DNA of 64,000 nt from Leptospira yanagawae serovar Saopaulo str. Sao Paulo = ATCC 700523. GTDB taxonomy: Bacteria > Spirochaetota > Leptospiria > Leptospirales > Leptospiraceae. This document shows, piece after piece, positions 53,521 through 62,425 of the stretch (positions are counted from its first letter, which is position 1; each line of letters opens with the position of its first letter). The translations under genes were made by a program, and so were the position numbers. A model generated the notes under the pieces. It was not told the DNA's origin and did no database searches. It worked only from the letters and a program-made list of their open reading frames with translations. The DNA lies in the NCBI RefSeq assembly GCF_000332475.2, contig NZ_AOGX02000015.1, positions 1,116,001-1,180,000 on the forward strand. The letters are read 5' to 3'.

Positions 53521-55119
53521 ATGGAGAACGATTGCATACTCGCCTACGATATTGGCACGACTGGGGTCAAAACCTGTCTGTTCCGTATGGATTCTGCCCT
53601 GGAGCTTGTTGCTTCTGCCACAAAAGAATACCCAATCCAACTTTTGCCAAATGGGGGTGCGGAACAAAATCCCGAAGATTGGTGGATGGCGATGCAATCT
53701 ACCACCAAAGACGTATTAGATGACAGTGGGGTAAAAAAAGAATTCATTCAGGGGATTTCCTTTTGTTCCCAGATGCAAGGACTTGTGCTTGTAGATGAAA
53801 CATTCCGGCCCGTTCGGAATGCAATGAGTTATATGGACCAAAGAGCCGGTTTGGAAATGAAAACTGGGATCTTACATGGACTCAAAATTGAAGGTATCAA
53901 TGCCATCAAACTTTTTGTATCACTTTGGATCACTGGGGCAGTGGCAGCGAGTGTGAAAGATCCGCTTTGGAAATACAAATGGGTTGAAAAAAATGAGCCA
54001 GATAACTTTCGAAAGGTGAAGTGGTGGTTTGATGTCAAAGAATATTTGATTGCCCGGTCTACAAACCAAGCAGTGATGACAAGGGATTCTGCATTTGCTA
54101 CATTTTTATATAATTCAAGAAAGGGAAAAGGAAATTGGAGTCCACTACTTTGCAAACTGTTTGGGGTGAAACGTGAACATTTACCAAAGATCATCAATGC
54201 AGAAGAGAAAGTGGGTGGGTTAACAAAGGAATCTGCCGATTTTTTAGGACTCATGCCAGGTACTCCTGTGTTTGGTGGTGGAGGAGATGCCTCTCTCATC
54301 GGAGTGGGTGCTGGAGCAGTTACCCTGGGTGATACACATATTTATGCCGGGACGTCTGGTTGGATCGGCACAGTAACAAAAAAAAGAACCGTCGATATTA
54401 ATGCAAGGATTGCATCCATCGTTGGCGCAAGAGAAGGGTATTATAATTATTTTGGGGAACAAGAAACTTCAGGGAAATGTTTACAATGGGTGAAAGACCA
54501 TTTGGCCTTAGATGAAATTGATTTATATTTAGAAAAAAAGAAAATCACTGATGGCCCTGATGCAGTTTATGAGAGTTTATTTGAGTTTATGTTTGATTCC
54601 ATCAAAGACACGGAACCTGGTTCACAAGGTGTTATCTTTACACCATGGTTACATGGAAACCGTTGTCCCTTTGAAGACCCAAAAGCACGAGGGATCTTTT
54701 TTAATATCAGCCTAAATACAGGAAAACGTGTTTTGATCCGTTCTGTCATCGAAGGGATTTTATTCCATAAACGATGGATTTTGGAATTGTCCAATAGGAA
54801 AGTCAAAACTTCGAATCCGATTCGTTTTGTTGGTGGAGTTGCTAGGTCTAGTTTCATCTGTCAAATGTTAGCTGATATTACTGGAAAAACCATAGAAAGA
54901 GTGGAACACCCGGAAAACGTTGGTGCCATTGGTGCTGCTGCCATTGCCGCATTGGGACTTGGGAAAATCAAAGAGTATGAGGACATCAAACAAATGATCC
55001 CTGTTGATCAAACTTGGAACCCCAATCCCAATCTAAAGCCTATCTATGATCAAAACTTTTCAGTATTTAAAAATCTATACACATCCAATCAAAAGCATTT
55101 TGAAATATTAAATTCATAA
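53521..55119 (+). CDS. FGGY-family carbohydrate kinase (xylulokinase-like)
   Basis: The ATG at 53521, after GAAGGAG at five bases, gives 532 residues. The N-terminal phosphate loop is AYDIGTTGVKTCLF, then WWMAMQSTTKDVLDD and GISFCSQMQGLVLVDE. The C-terminal half has GAGAVTLGDTHIYAGTSGW, TPWLHGNRCPFED and FVGGVARSSFICQMLADITG (core VGGVARSSFICQML), the FGGY ATP and sugar sites. These enzymes phosphorylate sugars or polyols with ATP. The substrate is unknown; the divergent MFS gene suggests uptake followed by phosphorylation. Confidence 0.85.
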   Translation: MENDCILAYDIGTTGVKTCLFRMDSALELVASATKEYPIQLLPNGGAEQNPEDWWMAMQSTTKDVLDDSGVKKEFIQGISFCSQMQGLVLVDETFRPVRNAMSYMDQRAGLEMKTGILHGLKIEGINAIKLFVSLWITGAVAASVKDPLWKYKWVEKNEPDNFRKVKWWFDVKEYLIARSTNQAVMTRDSAFATFLYNSRKGKGNWSPLLCKLFGVKREHLPKIINAEEKVGGLTKESADFLGLMPGTPVFGGGGDASLIGVGAGAVTLGDTHIYAGTSGWIGTVTKKRTVDINARIASIVGAREGYYNYFGEQETSGKCLQWVKDHLALDEIDLYLEKKKITDGPDAVYESLFEFMFDSIKDTEPGSQGVIFTPWLHGNRCPFEDPKARGIFFNISLNTGKRVLIRSVIEGILFHKRWILELSNRKVKTSNPIRFVGGVARSSFICQMLADITGKTIERVEHPENVGAIGAAAIAALGLGKIKEYEDIKQMIPVDQTWNPNPNLKPIYDQNFSVFKNLYTSNQKHFEILNS

Positions 55120-55164
55120 TCGACAGAATTTAAGCTGACAATGTGATTCTTTAGGCCAAACTGT

Positions 55165-56103
55165 ATGAGTATGAGCTCTTTTTTCACGATTGATACGGAA
55201 TACGCTGGCCTAAAACAAGTTGCCTCAGCGTATCTCATTGAAGAGGAAGGGCATGGAATTGTCATTGAGACAAATACAACACATGCCATTCCTAAAATTC
55301 TTTCTGCTATCGAAAATCACCTAATCGATGTTCATCGTATCGAATATATCATTGTCACACATGTTCATCTAGACCATGCCGGTGGAGCTTGGTTATTACT
55401 CGAAAAATGTCCAAATGCAGTTTTACTTGCCCACCCAAAGACCGCCAAACATTTGATTGATCCAAGCCTTCTCATCAAAAGTGCGACTTCCGTTTATGGA
55501 AAAGCGAATTTCCATAAATTGTATGGGGAAATCAAACCCATTCCAAAAGAAAGAGTTCGTGTCATGGAACATGGTGAGTTTTTGGATTGGAGAGGCCATA
55601 GTTTTGAATTCATTTATACAAAGGGGCATGCGAATCATCACTTTTGTATTTATGATAAAAAATTGAATGGAGTTTTTACTGGTGATTCTTTTGGAATCTC
55701 TTACCCAAATTTGGAAAATGGGAAGTCGTTTATTTTCCCGACAACCACTCCTACTGACTTTGATGCAAAGGAGGCCATCCATTCCATCGATTTGATATTG
55801 GGCACAGGGGCTAATGTTTGTTATTTGACACATTATGGTCCAATCCAAAACATAAATCATTGGGCAGTGGATTTAAAAAAAGGTTTAACACTTTGCCATG
55901 ATGCCATGACGGATTTAAAAAACATACCAAAAGGGAATCGACTTTCGTTTATGGAATCGAAAGTAAAAGAAATGATGCAAATACTAGCGGAGGGAAATGA
56001 AGTTTCTCTTACCGAAAAAGATTGGTCTCTTTTGCACTTAGATGTGAATTTGAATGCACAAGGTTTGGTGTATGCGTTTGAAAAATCCGAAAAATATTTG
56101 TAA
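55165..56103 (+). CDS. Metallo-beta-lactamase-fold hydrolase
   Basis: The 312-residue cytoplasmic protein has the MBL motifs VTHVHLDHAGG (HxHxDH, about 64), the later His in KGHANHHF, GVFTGDSFG with the bridging Asp, and YLTHYGP. It starts 45 bases after the kinase gene and is probably co-transcribed. MBL enzymes of this type hydrolyse thioesters, lactones or other esters. Its place in the TetR-centred group suggests a role in the same pathway. Confidence 0.83.
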   Translation: MSMSSFFTIDTEYAGLKQVASAYLIEEEGHGIVIETNTTHAIPKILSAIENHLIDVHRIEYIIVTHVHLDHAGGAWLLLEKCPNAVLLAHPKTAKHLIDPSLLIKSATSVYGKANFHKLYGEIKPIPKERVRVMEHGEFLDWRGHSFEFIYTKGHANHHFCIYDKKLNGVFTGDSFGISYPNLENGKSFIFPTTTPTDFDAKEAIHSIDLILGTGANVCYLTHYGPIQNINHWAVDLKKGLTLCHDAMTDLKNIPKGNRLSFMESKVKEMMQILAEGNEVSLTEKDWSLLHLDVNLNAQGLVYAFEKSEKYL

Positions 56104-56113
56104 CGCAACTCAA

Positions 56114-56593
56114 ATGGTTCCCTTCACCTTTTCAAACCTAAAGAGAAAGTTGAATCAAATTCAAAAAGTTTGCAATTCGAAAGAATCCATCATTTTTGGT
56201 TTCTGTTTTTTCGTTTTTGTGAGTTGCCATACCCCTTCTAACGCAAACAAATCGAAAGAACCAACGATCCAAATCCAATTCATCTCCCGTGAGTATGAAG
56301 AAACCAAAATGATTCCATCGGGACTATTGGAAACAAAGGATTTACTTTTCCTCCTCGCTGAATTGTCCAAAAAAGAAGATCCTTCCATGCGTTTTATCTC
56401 CACCAACCGAACTGAGGAAATTATGGAAGTGAATGGTGTGCGGAATACTTGGAGTGAGGGTTGGGTGGTGTATGTCAACGGAGAAAGGATGGATGGTGTG
56501 CAAATGAAACGGGGAGTGAAAGTTCGTCCCACTGACCAAATCCAGATCCGGTATGAGGCCGTAGAACGAGTGTTTGGTCGTCCTATCAATTGA
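56114..56593 (+). CDS. Lipoprotein with DUF4430 domain
   Basis: The ATG at 56114 gives 159 residues; a frame from 56054 would overlap the hydrolase gene. A basic N-region and hydrophobic run end in FVFVSC, a plausible lipobox. Residues about 70-155 match DUF4430: LLETKDLLFLLAEL, MEVNGVRNTWSEGWVVYVNG and VKVRPTDQIQIRYE. DUF4430 is also the C-terminal beta domain of cobalamin-binding transcobalamin-like proteins. It follows the MBL gene by ten bases. Ligand unknown. Confidence 0.72.
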   Translation: MVPFTFSNLKRKLNQIQKVCNSKESIIFGFCFFVFVSCHTPSNANKSKEPTIQIQFISREYEETKMIPSGLLETKDLLFLLAELSKKEDPSMRFISTNRTEEIMEVNGVRNTWSEGWVVYVNGERMDGVQMKRGVKVRPTDQIQIRYEAVERVFGRPIN

Positions 56594-56631
56594 CAGATAA
56601 GACGACATTTAGCTCTTACATACTACTTACA

Positions 56632-56997
56632 TTATCTTAATGTTGTGAGTTCTCTATAAGCTCTTACGAATCCATCTGACATGGTTTTGGCGAAGGTTAG
56701 AGAGATCCTCGCTTTTTCTGCAGCAATCATCACATCATGGAGTTCCACGGAGTTCGGATCGAATACTATTTTTTGTGTGAGTTCATCTGCTTCTACTTGT
56801 TGGTCGTTCACTTGTTCGAACGCTTTTTTTAATGCATCTGCAAATGTGCCGGCCACTTCATCTGGAGATTTTGCTTCATTCGTTTTGCCGTAATGGCGCT
56901 CATCAGAGCGAAAGATACCCACTTTGTCCCCTTGTGGTAGTAAAGAATGTGGTTTGTAGGTGGAAGATGATAGGTTTGTAATGCGATCAATGGACAT
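56632..56997 (-). CDS. fliE: Flagellar hook-basal body protein FliE
   Basis: The ATG at 56997 gives 121 residues. The conserved FliE region is in the last 75: FADALKKAFEQVNDQQVEAD, then DPNSVELHDVMIAAEKARIS and SDGFVRAYRELTTLR. FliE links the MS-ring to the rod. Last gene of flgB-flgC-fliE on this strand. In many spirochaetes fliF comes next; here it lies 7.6 kb further on. Confidence 0.93.
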   Translation of the reverse strand: MSIDRITNLSSSTYKPHSLLPQGDKVGIFRSDERHYGKTNEAKSPDEVAGTFADALKKAFEQVNDQQVEADELTQKIVFDPNSVELHDVMIAAEKARISLTFAKTMSDGFVRAYRELTTLR

Positions 56998-57115
56998 GGC
57001 GAATCCCTCATTCCAATCATCGGTTGGATTTAAAAAATCTAAAGCAAAAAAAATTATGTCACATGAGAAAGTATGGGAAATCAACAAAAAGGAAAAGTAG
57101 AAGGGCCAGCTGTAA

Positions 57116-57577
57116 TTAGGCCCGGCCGATTTCCATGGCTTTGTTCATCATCGCTTTTGAGCCATTGATGAGTTGTACATTGGCTTCGTAAGAGCGTGAT
57201 GCTGAGATCATGTCTGTCATCTCTGTGACGATGTTGATATTCGGGAGTTCGACATACCCTTTTTTCGGACCAGTTTGGATCGCATCTGGATGGGATGGGT
57301 CGTAAGTCAAACGAAGAGGGCTCATATCCTTTTCGATCTTCATTACCTTCACCCCTTTCCCTTCTCCGGGGGCCACACCAAATGGATACACGGGGCTTTT
57401 CCATTGTGTTCTAAGGTTAATCGGTGTTAGGATGACTCGGTCCCGACGAAATGGACCATCACCGTTGGTGTTTCTCGTTGTAGTTGAGTTGGCAATGTTA
57501 TTGGAGATGACATCCATACGGAGTCTTTGGGCAGAAAGCCCTGTCGCAGAAATATTAATCGAATCAAACATGCCCAT
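57116..57577 (-). CDS. flgC: Flagellar basal-body rod protein FlgC
   Basis: The 153-residue protein opens with the rod-protein motif FDSINISATGLSAQRLRMDV, then ISNNIANSTTTRNTNG. The middle has GEGKGVKVMKIEKD, and the end has ELPNINIVTEMTDMISASRS (rod C-terminal helix), YEANVQLINGSKAM. FlgC forms part of the proximal rod. It starts 10 bases after flgB and is followed by fliE after about 118 bases. Confidence 0.95.
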   Translation of the reverse strand: MGMFDSINISATGLSAQRLRMDVISNNIANSTTTRNTNGDGPFRRDRVILTPINLRTQWKSPVYPFGVAPGEGKGVKVMKIEKDMSPLRLTYDPSHPDAIQTGPKKGYVELPNINIVTEMTDMISASRSYEANVQLINGSKAMMNKAMEIGRA

Positions 57578-57587
57578 ACTTTACTCC

Positions 57588-58019
57588 TTAGTTGGTTCTC
57601 ATCACAATGTTGAGGAGACGGTTATTCTGGTTCAAACGATCAATCATCAAACTATAACTCATTTGGTTTTGGTTTGCTTCTACCACTTCCTTTTCAATGT
57701 CCACATTGTTTCCATCTGGTCTCATTGTGGTTAAATAATCCAAATTGGTTTTCGGTTTGGCATCACGGTAGTCGAGAGGTTTAAAAAATTCAATATGACG
57801 ATCGTTTGTGATTTTAGTGGGAACGGCCTTTTCCTTTTCAATTTTTTCCGATTCAATGGCTCGTTTTAACATGGATTCGAATACCACTTCAGAACGTTTG
57901 AAATTCGGTACATCCGCATTGGCAATATTGTCGGTGATCACTTTCCGTCTTTGTGTGGCTGCGCCAAGGCCTCGTTCTAGTAGGTCTTGAGTTTTCATGA
58001 AATGTGTTGCTTCAAACAT
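57588..58019 (-). CDS. flgB: Flagellar basal-body rod protein FlgB
   Basis: The ATG at 58019, after GAGGAAAAGAAAT, gives 143 residues. The rod motif is QRRKVITDNIANADVPNFKR (about 24-43), and the C-terminal helix is EANQNQMSYSLMIDRLNQNN, then RLLNIVMRTN. FlgB is the first proximal rod subunit. It heads flgB-flgC-fliE; the region 58020-58293 upstream should hold the promoter. Confidence 0.95.
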   Translation of the reverse strand: MFEATHFMKTQDLLERGLGAATQRRKVITDNIANADVPNFKRSEVVFESMLKRAIESEKIEKEKAVPTKITNDRHIEFFKPLDYRDAKPKTNLDYLTTMRPDGNNVDIEKEVVEANQNQMSYSLMIDRLNQNNRLLNIVMRTN

Positions 58020-58093
58020 ATTTCTTTTCCTCTCTACTGTCTCTTTCGGACGGTTTTCCTTCCTCCTGAAGGCATTTATGTCGCAAAAAGTGA

Positions 58094-58158
58094 AAAAAAG
58101 GAGGGGGGCGGCCCGAACCGTTTGCAAATACAGCTATGATAGGCAAACAGGGTCGGGC
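58094..58158 (-). terminator. Imperfect hairpin with T-run after the helicase gene
   Basis: GCCCGA-A-CC-GTTTGC (58111-58125) pairs imperfectly with GCAAACAGGGTCGGGC (58143-58158). On the minus strand the stem is followed, after about 11 bases, by a run of T (58093-58099). It lies between the helicase stop (58294) and flgB. The spacing is not classic. Nothing else is clear in 58020-58293. Confidence 0.35.
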
Positions 58159-58293
58159 TCTCCCTCCAATCCTCTCCAGATCGAGATTTGTTAAAATACA
58201 AAGGATGAAACCAATGAGGAGAGGGATTTCCGCTCGATCCCTGCCGCGGGCTTCAATGTTAAATATCGATTAAAAGGATAGAGTTGTTTTGGG

Positions 58294-61200
58294 TTATCCC
58301 ATTCTCGCTTCTTCAAAAAAAGCAGATGGCATCGCGTATTCTAATTCCCAGATCATGGAAATGGGTCTTTCCCCTTTCCATTCGATCAATGATTTCGCTT
58401 GTCCAAGGAATAAAAAGGGAGCCGTTTCTCCTTCTATATGTTTCTTTACCCGGGCAAAGAATAAAATGGTATAACCTAAACTTTGAAACTCTAAATAGTT
58501 TTTAGCCGTTGGGCTATCGATTGAAATTGTAGATTGGCTTTCCCAATGAAGTTTTGTTTTGCTAATAGGGTAATCTTTGTATAAGGTTGTGATTGAAAAA
58601 TCACGTTCTTCTTTTTGAAAAGTAACAAGATGTACATAGGTTTTTTTTTCCGGAATATGGATGACACCTTGTCCCGTTGGACCTGATTTTTCGATTGTTG
58701 CCAAACCAAGAGAAGCTTTGATCTCACTTGAACCTACATAAGAATGTAATTCAAGATCACATGGTATTGGTAAGGCGATCTTTTTTGGTTGGAATTCTAA
58801 ATTTGCCAGGCGCCAATTTGCAATTTCTTTCGCATCTGAAATGATACTAGGGTTTCTTTTCCATTTTTCTAATGAATCTTTCCAGGTTTGGATTCCCAAA
58901 TTCACTCCTTTTTCTCCCCACATCAAATAGTGAAGGCTTGTTTGCAACGAAAGATCTGATTCAATGTATGAATCGTTTCCATCAGCAATATCAATCGTCG
59001 CTTTTAATATCTTTTTGGATGATCTAAGGGAGATTCTAAGTAATGCTGATTTCCCTTTCAAAAGATCTATATCAGTGGGATCAGATTGTTTTTTTGCAAT
59101 AGCCTTCCATTGTGACCAAGTTTTTTTCTTTAGCACAGCGATTGGAGACAAGGATGTTTCTCGAATGAAATTGTAAAAAGTTAGTTCTCCCATTTTTTGT
59201 GGAGACCATGTTTCGATCGTTTCTGGAATGAAATGAATGAGATCATTATAAACTTGTTTGATTTTTTCTAAAACCGTTTCCCTTGCAATCCGCTCTAATT
59301 GAATTGCTGAACCAGCTGGAAGGTTTGGAAATTCGGATTCAACTTCTTCTAATAATCGATTTCTATTTTTTTTCAAAAGAGAAATAAACTTTCGATCAAT
59401 GCGATATTTATTATGAGTTTGACCAATAAAATCTAATACAGTTAATGCATCTTTATTCGGTGCATGCCTTAAGCCTCTTCCCAATTGTTGTAAGAAGATC
59501 GTTAAACTTTCTGTTGGTCTGAGAAATAAAACAGTATTGATTTCGGGGATATCAACTCCTTCATTGAAGATATCAACTGTAAAAAGGATTTTGATTTTAT
59601 TATTTTTAAAATCGATGATACGTTGACTTCGTGTTTCCGAATCAGTTTCACCCAAAATGGTTTCGGCCATAATTCCCAATTTTTGAAAATTTTCAGCCAT
59701 GAATTTTGCATGTTTCACACTGACACAAAATCCAACTGCCTTCAGCCCCTCCAGATTTGGTTGGTATTGATTAATAGATTTATAAATTAAGTTAACTCTT
59801 TGTTGGGCAACAATATCATTTCCTGTATAAACATTCTCTAATTCCATTAGATCAAACTTACCGTTTTTCCAAAACTGATCTCCCGTGAGTTGAATATTAT
59901 CGGTAATTCCAAAATAATGGAAAGGGCAAAGTAATCTTTCTTCTAATGCTTCAGGAAGTCGTATTTCAGATGTAATTCGATAATTAAAGTCAGGTAATAT
60001 CGAATCACCATCCATTCGTTCAGGTGTTGCAGTTAAACCTAACAGCAATTCAGGTTTGAATTCAGAAAATATGGAGCGGTAACTTGTGGCACTACCATGA
60101 TGAACTTCATCAATAATGATATAGCTAAAAAAAGATTCTCCCAGAATTTTCCAAATTTGTTTTGAATTGATACTTTGTATGGAAGCAAAAATATGTAATG
60201 GTGTCTCGCTACCTGAAAAAGGGTTGATCCCATCAACGAATAGGGAACCAAAGTTTTGATCTTGTAAGGCCATCCGAAAGCAAGACACCGCTTGTTCTAA
60301 GATTTCTTTTCTATGAGCGACATAAAGGAGAGAAGGTTTCGAAGAACTTTTGATACAATATCGTTTATAATCAAATGCAGAGATTACGGTTTTCCCGGTC
60401 CCAGTGGCTGCAACAACAAGGTTCTTATTGTTTCCTAGATTTCTTTCTGAGCTAAGTTCTTCTAGAATTCTTTCCTGGTATACTCTCGGAGTGAGTTCTG
60501 CAAAAAATGAAGAGGTGACTGAATCTATTTTTTTATATGTATTTAAGGCGTTCTTAAATCGATTAAAATCAGCTTTTGAATCAAATCTTTGATATTCTGG
60601 ACTTTCGCAATAGGTTTCAAATTCGGCAGTGAATCGTTCTAAAATATGTGGCATATCCTGGGCAGTCACCTTCACTGTCCATTCTAATCCTTCCGTCATA
60701 GCAGCATTTGTCATATTCGCCGATCCAATATAAGCCGTCGAAAAACCGGAATTTCGATGGAAATGGTAGGCTTTTGCATGAAGTCTTGTTTTATCAGGAT
60801 CGTAAGAAACTCGAATGGTTACATTTTTAAATTCAGCTAGCTTTTGTAAGGCTTCAGGTTCACTCACGCCCATATAACTTGTAGAAATGATACGAATAGG
60901 AATATTTTTTTCTGCTAATATTTGAAACGATGGAAAAAGTAATCTAAGTCCTGACCATTTGATGAATGAAACGAGAATATCAACTTTATCAGCCGTTGCA
61001 AGTTCCATTCGAAGTTCGTGATTAAGAGGAGGATCGTTTCCTTGGCCAGTTAACAAAGAACTAATGTAAAGTGGAGTTGTTGGTCTTTTGAATTTTTCGT
61101 TTGTGGATAAAAGAAGTTTCGTCGGGGATTCTCCCAATAATTTCTTTCGCTCTAAATATTGTTCTCCATCTGTAGCACTCAACAAATCGATGATATGGTT

Positions 61201-61398
61201 AAAAATTTGGATTTGTTGAGTGGGTTTTAGTGTTCCTAATTTCTTTTTTAGGATATTCGCAAGGAATAAGGAATAGATAGCGGGTGATTCTTCATCATCA
61301 ATTGCTCTTAGAATTGGTTTGATGTCTGAAGAATTCAGCACTTCAGCTAATTCTAAATCAATGATCCGATCATAAATTCCTGGAACAAGTTCGGACAT
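58294..61398 (-). CDS. PLD-domain superfamily 2 helicase with DUF3427
   Basis: The 1034-residue protein has a phospholipase D-like nuclease domain at about 105-245 (one HxK motif: His207, Lys209 in TRLHAKAYHFH, then YIGSANMTNAAM). A superfamily 2 helicase follows: AATGTGKTVIS at 330-340, YIIIDEVHHG (DEAH-box variant DEVH), GLTATPERMDG, VDIFNEGVDIPEINT and LQQLGRGLRHA. The last 380 residues match DUF3427. Such fused nuclease-helicases are scattered between strains and are often found with restriction or defence genes; none is adjacent here. It probably acts on DNA. Confidence 0.85.
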   Translation of the reverse strand: MSELVPGIYDRIIDLELAEVLNSSDIKPILRAIDDEESPAIYSLFLANILKKKLGTLKPTQQIQIFNHIIDLLSATDGEQYLERKKLLGESPTKLLLSTNEKFKRPTTPLYISSLLTGQGNDPPLNHELRMELATADKVDILVSFIKWSGLRLLFPSFQILAEKNIPIRIISTSYMGVSEPEALQKLAEFKNVTIRVSYDPDKTRLHAKAYHFHRNSGFSTAYIGSANMTNAAMTEGLEWTVKVTAQDMPHILERFTAEFETYCESPEYQRFDSKADFNRFKNALNTYKKIDSVTSSFFAELTPRVYQERILEELSSERNLGNNKNLVVAATGTGKTVISAFDYKRYCIKSSSKPSLLYVAHRKEILEQAVSCFRMALQDQNFGSLFVDGINPFSGSETPLHIFASIQSINSKQIWKILGESFFSYIIIDEVHHGSATSYRSIFSEFKPELLLGLTATPERMDGDSILPDFNYRITSEIRLPEALEERLLCPFHYFGITDNIQLTGDQFWKNGKFDLMELENVYTGNDIVAQQRVNLIYKSINQYQPNLEGLKAVGFCVSVKHAKFMAENFQKLGIMAETILGETDSETRSQRIIDFKNNKIKILFTVDIFNEGVDIPEINTVLFLRPTESLTIFLQQLGRGLRHAPNKDALTVLDFIGQTHNKYRIDRKFISLLKKNRNRLLEEVESEFPNLPAGSAIQLERIARETVLEKIKQVYNDLIHFIPETIETWSPQKMGELTFYNFIRETSLSPIAVLKKKTWSQWKAIAKKQSDPTDIDLLKGKSALLRISLRSSKKILKATIDIADGNDSYIESDLSLQTSLHYLMWGEKGVNLGIQTWKDSLEKWKRNPSIISDAKEIANWRLANLEFQPKKIALPIPCDLELHSYVGSSEIKASLGLATIEKSGPTGQGVIHIPEKKTYVHLVTFQKEERDFSITTLYKDYPISKTKLHWESQSTISIDSPTAKNYLEFQSLGYTILFFARVKKHIEGETAPFLFLGQAKSLIEWKGERPISMIWELEYAMPSAFFEEARMG

Positions 61399-61442
61399 TC
61401 TTCCAATACAAAAGAAGAAATGTCCGCATTACAAGAAAAATT

Positions 61443-62312
61443 CTATGATTGGACGCTTAGGATCTGCTTCTGTTCTTTCCCTTCCAATCTCTTTTCCCGT
61501 TTTTTCTTTTCTCTTCCCTCAACAACTTGTTCATAATACTCTTCGTAGTTAGGGAAGTTTGTTCCCATCAAACGGTCCCAAACATTAAAATACAGGGAAT
61601 AATTCCCATGGAATTTTTGGTGGTGGAGGTTGTGGTGTGTGGAAGTATTGATCCATTTTGTGATGGGATGAGTCGCCCAACCTTTTGGAAAAAATTCATA
61701 ACCAAGGTGCCACCAAATATTAAGGATCATCGCATAGAAGGTTTGGAAGAGTACCACATAAAAATGAACAGGCACAAACATCACAAATGGAACGATATAA
61801 ATCGCCTCCAAAAATGCTTCTGTTGCTTGGAATCTGTAAGCAGCTAGAGGAGATGGATTCACTGACTGATGGTGTTCGGAGTGTACGTGGGGGTACACTT
61901 TTTTTAAGTGAGCAAATCGGTGCATCCAATAGAACCAAGTTTCATGCCAAATGGTAAAAAGAGCAAAACTGATGAAAATATAACTGATTTCCCAAAAACC
62001 AGAAACAGGTCCGAAGTATACCGCACTTGGAAAAATTTTCGCTTTCATTAAAGTGATGTTTGTAACAGCAACTAGTGTGAATACTAGTAAAGTAACAGCT
62101 GATTGACGAAACTCTTTCCAAACTTTTTCTGCTTTTGGGTAAAGTTTTTGAATCCGATAGGATTCAAAATAATCCTTTCGCCAAACATAAAATAAAAGGA
62201 AAGCAAATCCCGCAATGGGATAATATCGTAATAAATTCAAAACACCTTGGGCAAAACCAATTTTGGTTACACAATCGAGAACCAATTCACATTGCACGGG
62301 ACCACCAAACAT
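61443..62312 (-). CDS. Sterol desaturase / fatty acid hydroxylase family protein
   Basis: The 289-residue membrane protein has the three histidine clusters that hold the di-iron centre: HETWFYWMHRFAH (about 141), HVHSEHHQSVNP (about 158) and STHHNLHHQKFH (about 242). About five membrane helices surround them. Family members hydroxylate or desaturate sterols, fatty acids or carotenoids using O2; the substrate is not known here. A palindrome (62372-62391) sits in its upstream region. Confidence 0.88.
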   Translation of the reverse strand: MFGGPVQCELVLDCVTKIGFAQGVLNLLRYYPIAGFAFLLFYVWRKDYFESYRIQKLYPKAEKVWKEFRQSAVTLLVFTLVAVTNITLMKAKIFPSAVYFGPVSGFWEISYIFISFALFTIWHETWFYWMHRFAHLKKVYPHVHSEHHQSVNPSPLAAYRFQATEAFLEAIYIVPFVMFVPVHFYVVLFQTFYAMILNIWWHLGYEFFPKGWATHPITKWINTSTHHNLHHQKFHGNYSLYFNVWDRLMGTNFPNYEEYYEQVVEGREKKKREKRLEGKEQKQILSVQS

Positions 62313-62371
62313 ATTTATCTCCTGGCCTATCTTAATCTACCACCATCATAACTTTCTTTTTCCCCGGGATC

Positions 62372-62391
62372 GACCGAATCGGTCAATTCGG
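62372..62391. promoter_or_regulatory. Palindrome upstream of the desaturase gene
   Basis: GACCGA-A-TCGGTC (62372-62384) overlaps a second pairing CCGAAT/ATTCGG (62374-62391). It lies 60-80 bases before the desaturase ATG and behind the AraC terminator. A regulator site is plausible. Confidence 0.4.
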
Positions 62392-62395
62392 AATG

Positions 62396-62418
62396 AAAAA
62401 AAGCTCCGGATCGATCCG
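62396..62418 (-). terminator. Intrinsic terminator of the AraC gene
   Basis: On the minus strand CGGATCGATCCG (62407-62418; a four-base stem with a TCGA loop) is followed by GAGC and seven T (62396-62402), just behind the AraC stop at 62426. Confidence 0.5.
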
Positions 62419-62425
62419 TTCGTTT

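Noticed and set aside
53829..54299. A 156-codon open frame on the minus strand
   Set aside because: It is antisense to the FGGY kinase, which has strong family motifs; no motif is seen in the opposite frame.
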